Shown piece after piece: positions 5,328 through 6,291 of a stretch of 6,291 nucleotides of DNA. The position numbers and the translations under genes are program-made. The notes under the pieces are model-generated. The model saw only the letters and a list, made by a program, of their open reading frames with translations. It ran no database searches and was not told the origin of the DNA. Source of the stretch: Deltaproteobacteria bacterium (GTDB taxonomy: Bacteria > Myxococcota_A > Polyangia > HGW-17 > SLPX01); NCBI GenBank assembly GCA_011390535.1, contig JAABSF010000096.1:1-6291 (forward strand), read 5' to 3'. The first letter of the stretch is position 1. Each line of letters opens with the position of its first letter.

Positions 5328-6291
5328 TTCGCTTCTCCTCTGGGAACTCGTGCCAACGCATCTTTCGGGCAAACTTCGATGCAGCTGTTACATCTGGTGC
5401 ACACGGTGTTGTCCAAAACATAATCTTCCGAGATGGCGTCCACCGGGCAGGTTTTTATACAAAGTTTGCACTCGATACATTTATCTTCGTCTAAATACAC
5501 ATCCACCAACGCATTGCATTGCAATGCAGCACACTGCCTATCCACCACATGGTTGAGATACTCATCTTTGTAATACCTCAACGTGGACAATACGGGATTT
5601 GGAGCAGTCTGCCCCAACCCGCAGAGCGACCCTTTGACAATCTTGGGTCCAAGCTCTTCCAGAAAATCTATATCTTCCTTTTTACCTTCCCCCCCTGTAA
5701 TTCTCTCCAATGTCTCCAGCATCCGTTTCGTTCCCACGCGGCAGAAAGTGCATTTACCGCAGCTCTCACGAGCAGTAAAATCCAGAAAATATCGCGCGGT
5801 CTCTACCATGCAACGTTCCATCCCGATGACAATCAAGCCCCCTGACCCCATGATGGCGCCAAGGGACCTCAGAGAATCATAATCAACCGGGACATCGAAA
5901 TGCTCTGCAGGGATACACCCTCCGGACGGCCCACCAATCTGCACTGCTTTCACGGCGCCCTTCTCGGCCCCTCCGATGTCGTAGACAATCTCACCGATTG
6001 TAATACCCATGGGGACCTCGGCCAGGCCCGGATTTTTCAAATCACCCGCTAGGGCGAAGAGCTTCGTCCCCGTGCTCCCTTTGGTACCCACCTTTGCGTA
6101 GCTCTCGCCTCCCTCGTCGATAATCAACGGGATATTTGCAAAAGATTCGACATTGTTAATAAGGCTGGGGTTCCCTTTGAACCCTTTGTCGGTTGGGAAA
6201 GGAGGCCGAAAACGAGGTGTGCCTCGGCGCCCTTCCAGCGAATTAATCATAGCCGTCTCTTCGCCGCATACAAAAGCCCCTGCACCCTCTT
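5324..6291 (-). CDS. NuoF/HydB/HndC-type FMN and Fe-S subunit of an NAD(H)-linked oxidoreductase, partial (N-terminus beyond right edge)
   Basis: The window holds the last 321 codons; the reading frame is open to the edge, so the Met at 6250 is internal. The visible part begins in the FMN/NADH-binding region (GAGAFVCGEETA, then NSLEGRRG and PPFP). It goes on through the SLBB-like part and the N3-type [4Fe-4S] site ESCGKCTFCRVG (fragment Cys177/180/183, with Cys223 in SLCGLG). It ends in a two-cluster ferredoxin domain: CIECKLCIKTCPVDAI (271-286) and CTRCNSCIEVCPKDAL (297-312). A Cys pair in the linker (RQCAALQC, 253 and 258) resembles the CPAxxC seen in HydB/HndC proteins. The added ferredoxin domain separates it from plain respiratory NuoF and places it with subunits of NAD(P)-linked hydrogenases, formate dehydrogenases and bifurcating complexes. 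It oxidises or reduces NAD(H) at FMN in the cytoplasm. Its stop overlaps the start of the next gene. I give no symbol because nuoF, hydB and hndC cannot be told apart here. Confidence 0.95.
   Translation of the reverse strand, partial: EGAGAFVCGEETAMINSLEGRRGTPRFRPPFPTDKGFKGNPSLINNVESFANIPLIIDEGGESYAKVGTKGSTGTKLFALAGDLKNPGLAEVPMGITIGEIVYDIGGAEKGAVKAVQIGGPSGGCIPAEHFDVPVDYDSLRSLGAIMGSGGLIVIGMERCMVETARYFLDFTARESCGKCTFCRVGTKRMLETLERITGGEGKKEDIDFLEELGPKIVKGSLCGLGQTAPNPVLSTLRYYKDEYLNHVVDRQCAALQCNALVDVYLDEDKCIECKLCIKTCPVDAISEDYVLDNTVCTRCNSCIEVCPKDALARVPRGEAK
5335..5340 (-). promoter_or_regulatory. Shine-Dalgarno GAGGAG that sets the GTG start of the fusion gene
   Basis: GAGGAG on the minus strand lies inside the last codons of the NuoF-like gene, seven bases before the GTG at 5327. 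With the shared GTGA it points to translational coupling, and it favours GTG over the ATG at 5372. Confidence 0.8.

Noticed and set aside
5515..5528. Perfect 14-bp palindrome TGCATTGCAATGCA inside the NuoF-like gene
   Set aside because: It lies within coding sequence at the Cys-pair linker, and about one such palindrome every 16 kb is expected by chance, so it is not remarkable in a 6.3-kb window.
5324..6250. Complete 308-residue protein starting at the Met at 6250
   Set aside because: The frame is open to the window edge and the upstream codons give GAGAFVCGEETA, a conserved NuoF motif, so this Met is internal and the gene is cut by the edge.

Overview
The window holds three protein genes, all read from the minus strand. 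In transcription order (right to left) they are: the 3' part of a NuoF/HydB-type FMN and iron-sulfur subunit that runs off the right edge (5324-6291); a 678-residue fusion of a NuoG-like [2Fe-2S] head, a GltD-type FAD/NAD(P)H oxidoreductase core and a cysteine-rich ferredoxin-like tail (3291-5327); and, after a 417-bp intergenic region, a complete 940-residue secreted subtilisin-family protease (51-2873). I see no tRNA, rRNA, transposase, integrase, CRISPR array or phage gene. The open frames on the plus strand are shadows of these genes.

Organism: the protease ends in a Gly-rich linker, a Cys-Ser-Cys motif, one membrane segment and a basic tail. This is the layout of the MYXO-CTERM surface-sorting signal of Myxococcota and related former Deltaproteobacteria. 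The redox pair is of a kind common in anaerobic or facultatively anaerobic bacteria. Base composition looks moderate, near 50% GC by eye. I infer a deltaproteobacterium in the broad sense, probably with anaerobic metabolism; the window cannot fix the lineage further.

Redox pair: the stop of the NuoF-like gene and the GTG start of the fusion gene share four bases (GTGA), so the two are co-transcribed and probably translationally coupled. Electrons could pass between NAD(H) at the FMN of the NuoF-like subunit, several Fe-S clusters, and NAD(P)H at the GltD-like flavin core. A NuoE-like [2Fe-2S] subunit and possibly a catalytic subunit (hydrogenase, formate dehydrogenase or other) would be expected upstream, beyond the right edge. 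No such partner lies downstream.

Protease: it has its own Shine-Dalgarno sequence and appears to be a separate transcription unit. It carries a signal peptide, an I9-like propeptide and a subtilase domain with the full Asp216/His380/Asn473/Ser717 set. The catalytic domain is split by two large insertions: a block of EF-hand-type calcium loops between Asp and His, and a beta-rich P-domain-like region between Asn and Ser. A PKD/Ig-like domain and the sorting tail follow.

The intergenic region contains two 40-bp direct repeats with a 41-bp period, themselves built of short related units, and a weak terminator-like hairpin. The observations most worth a second look are the modular make-up of the redox fusion and its partner, the calcium-loop insertion in the protease, and the intergenic repeat.
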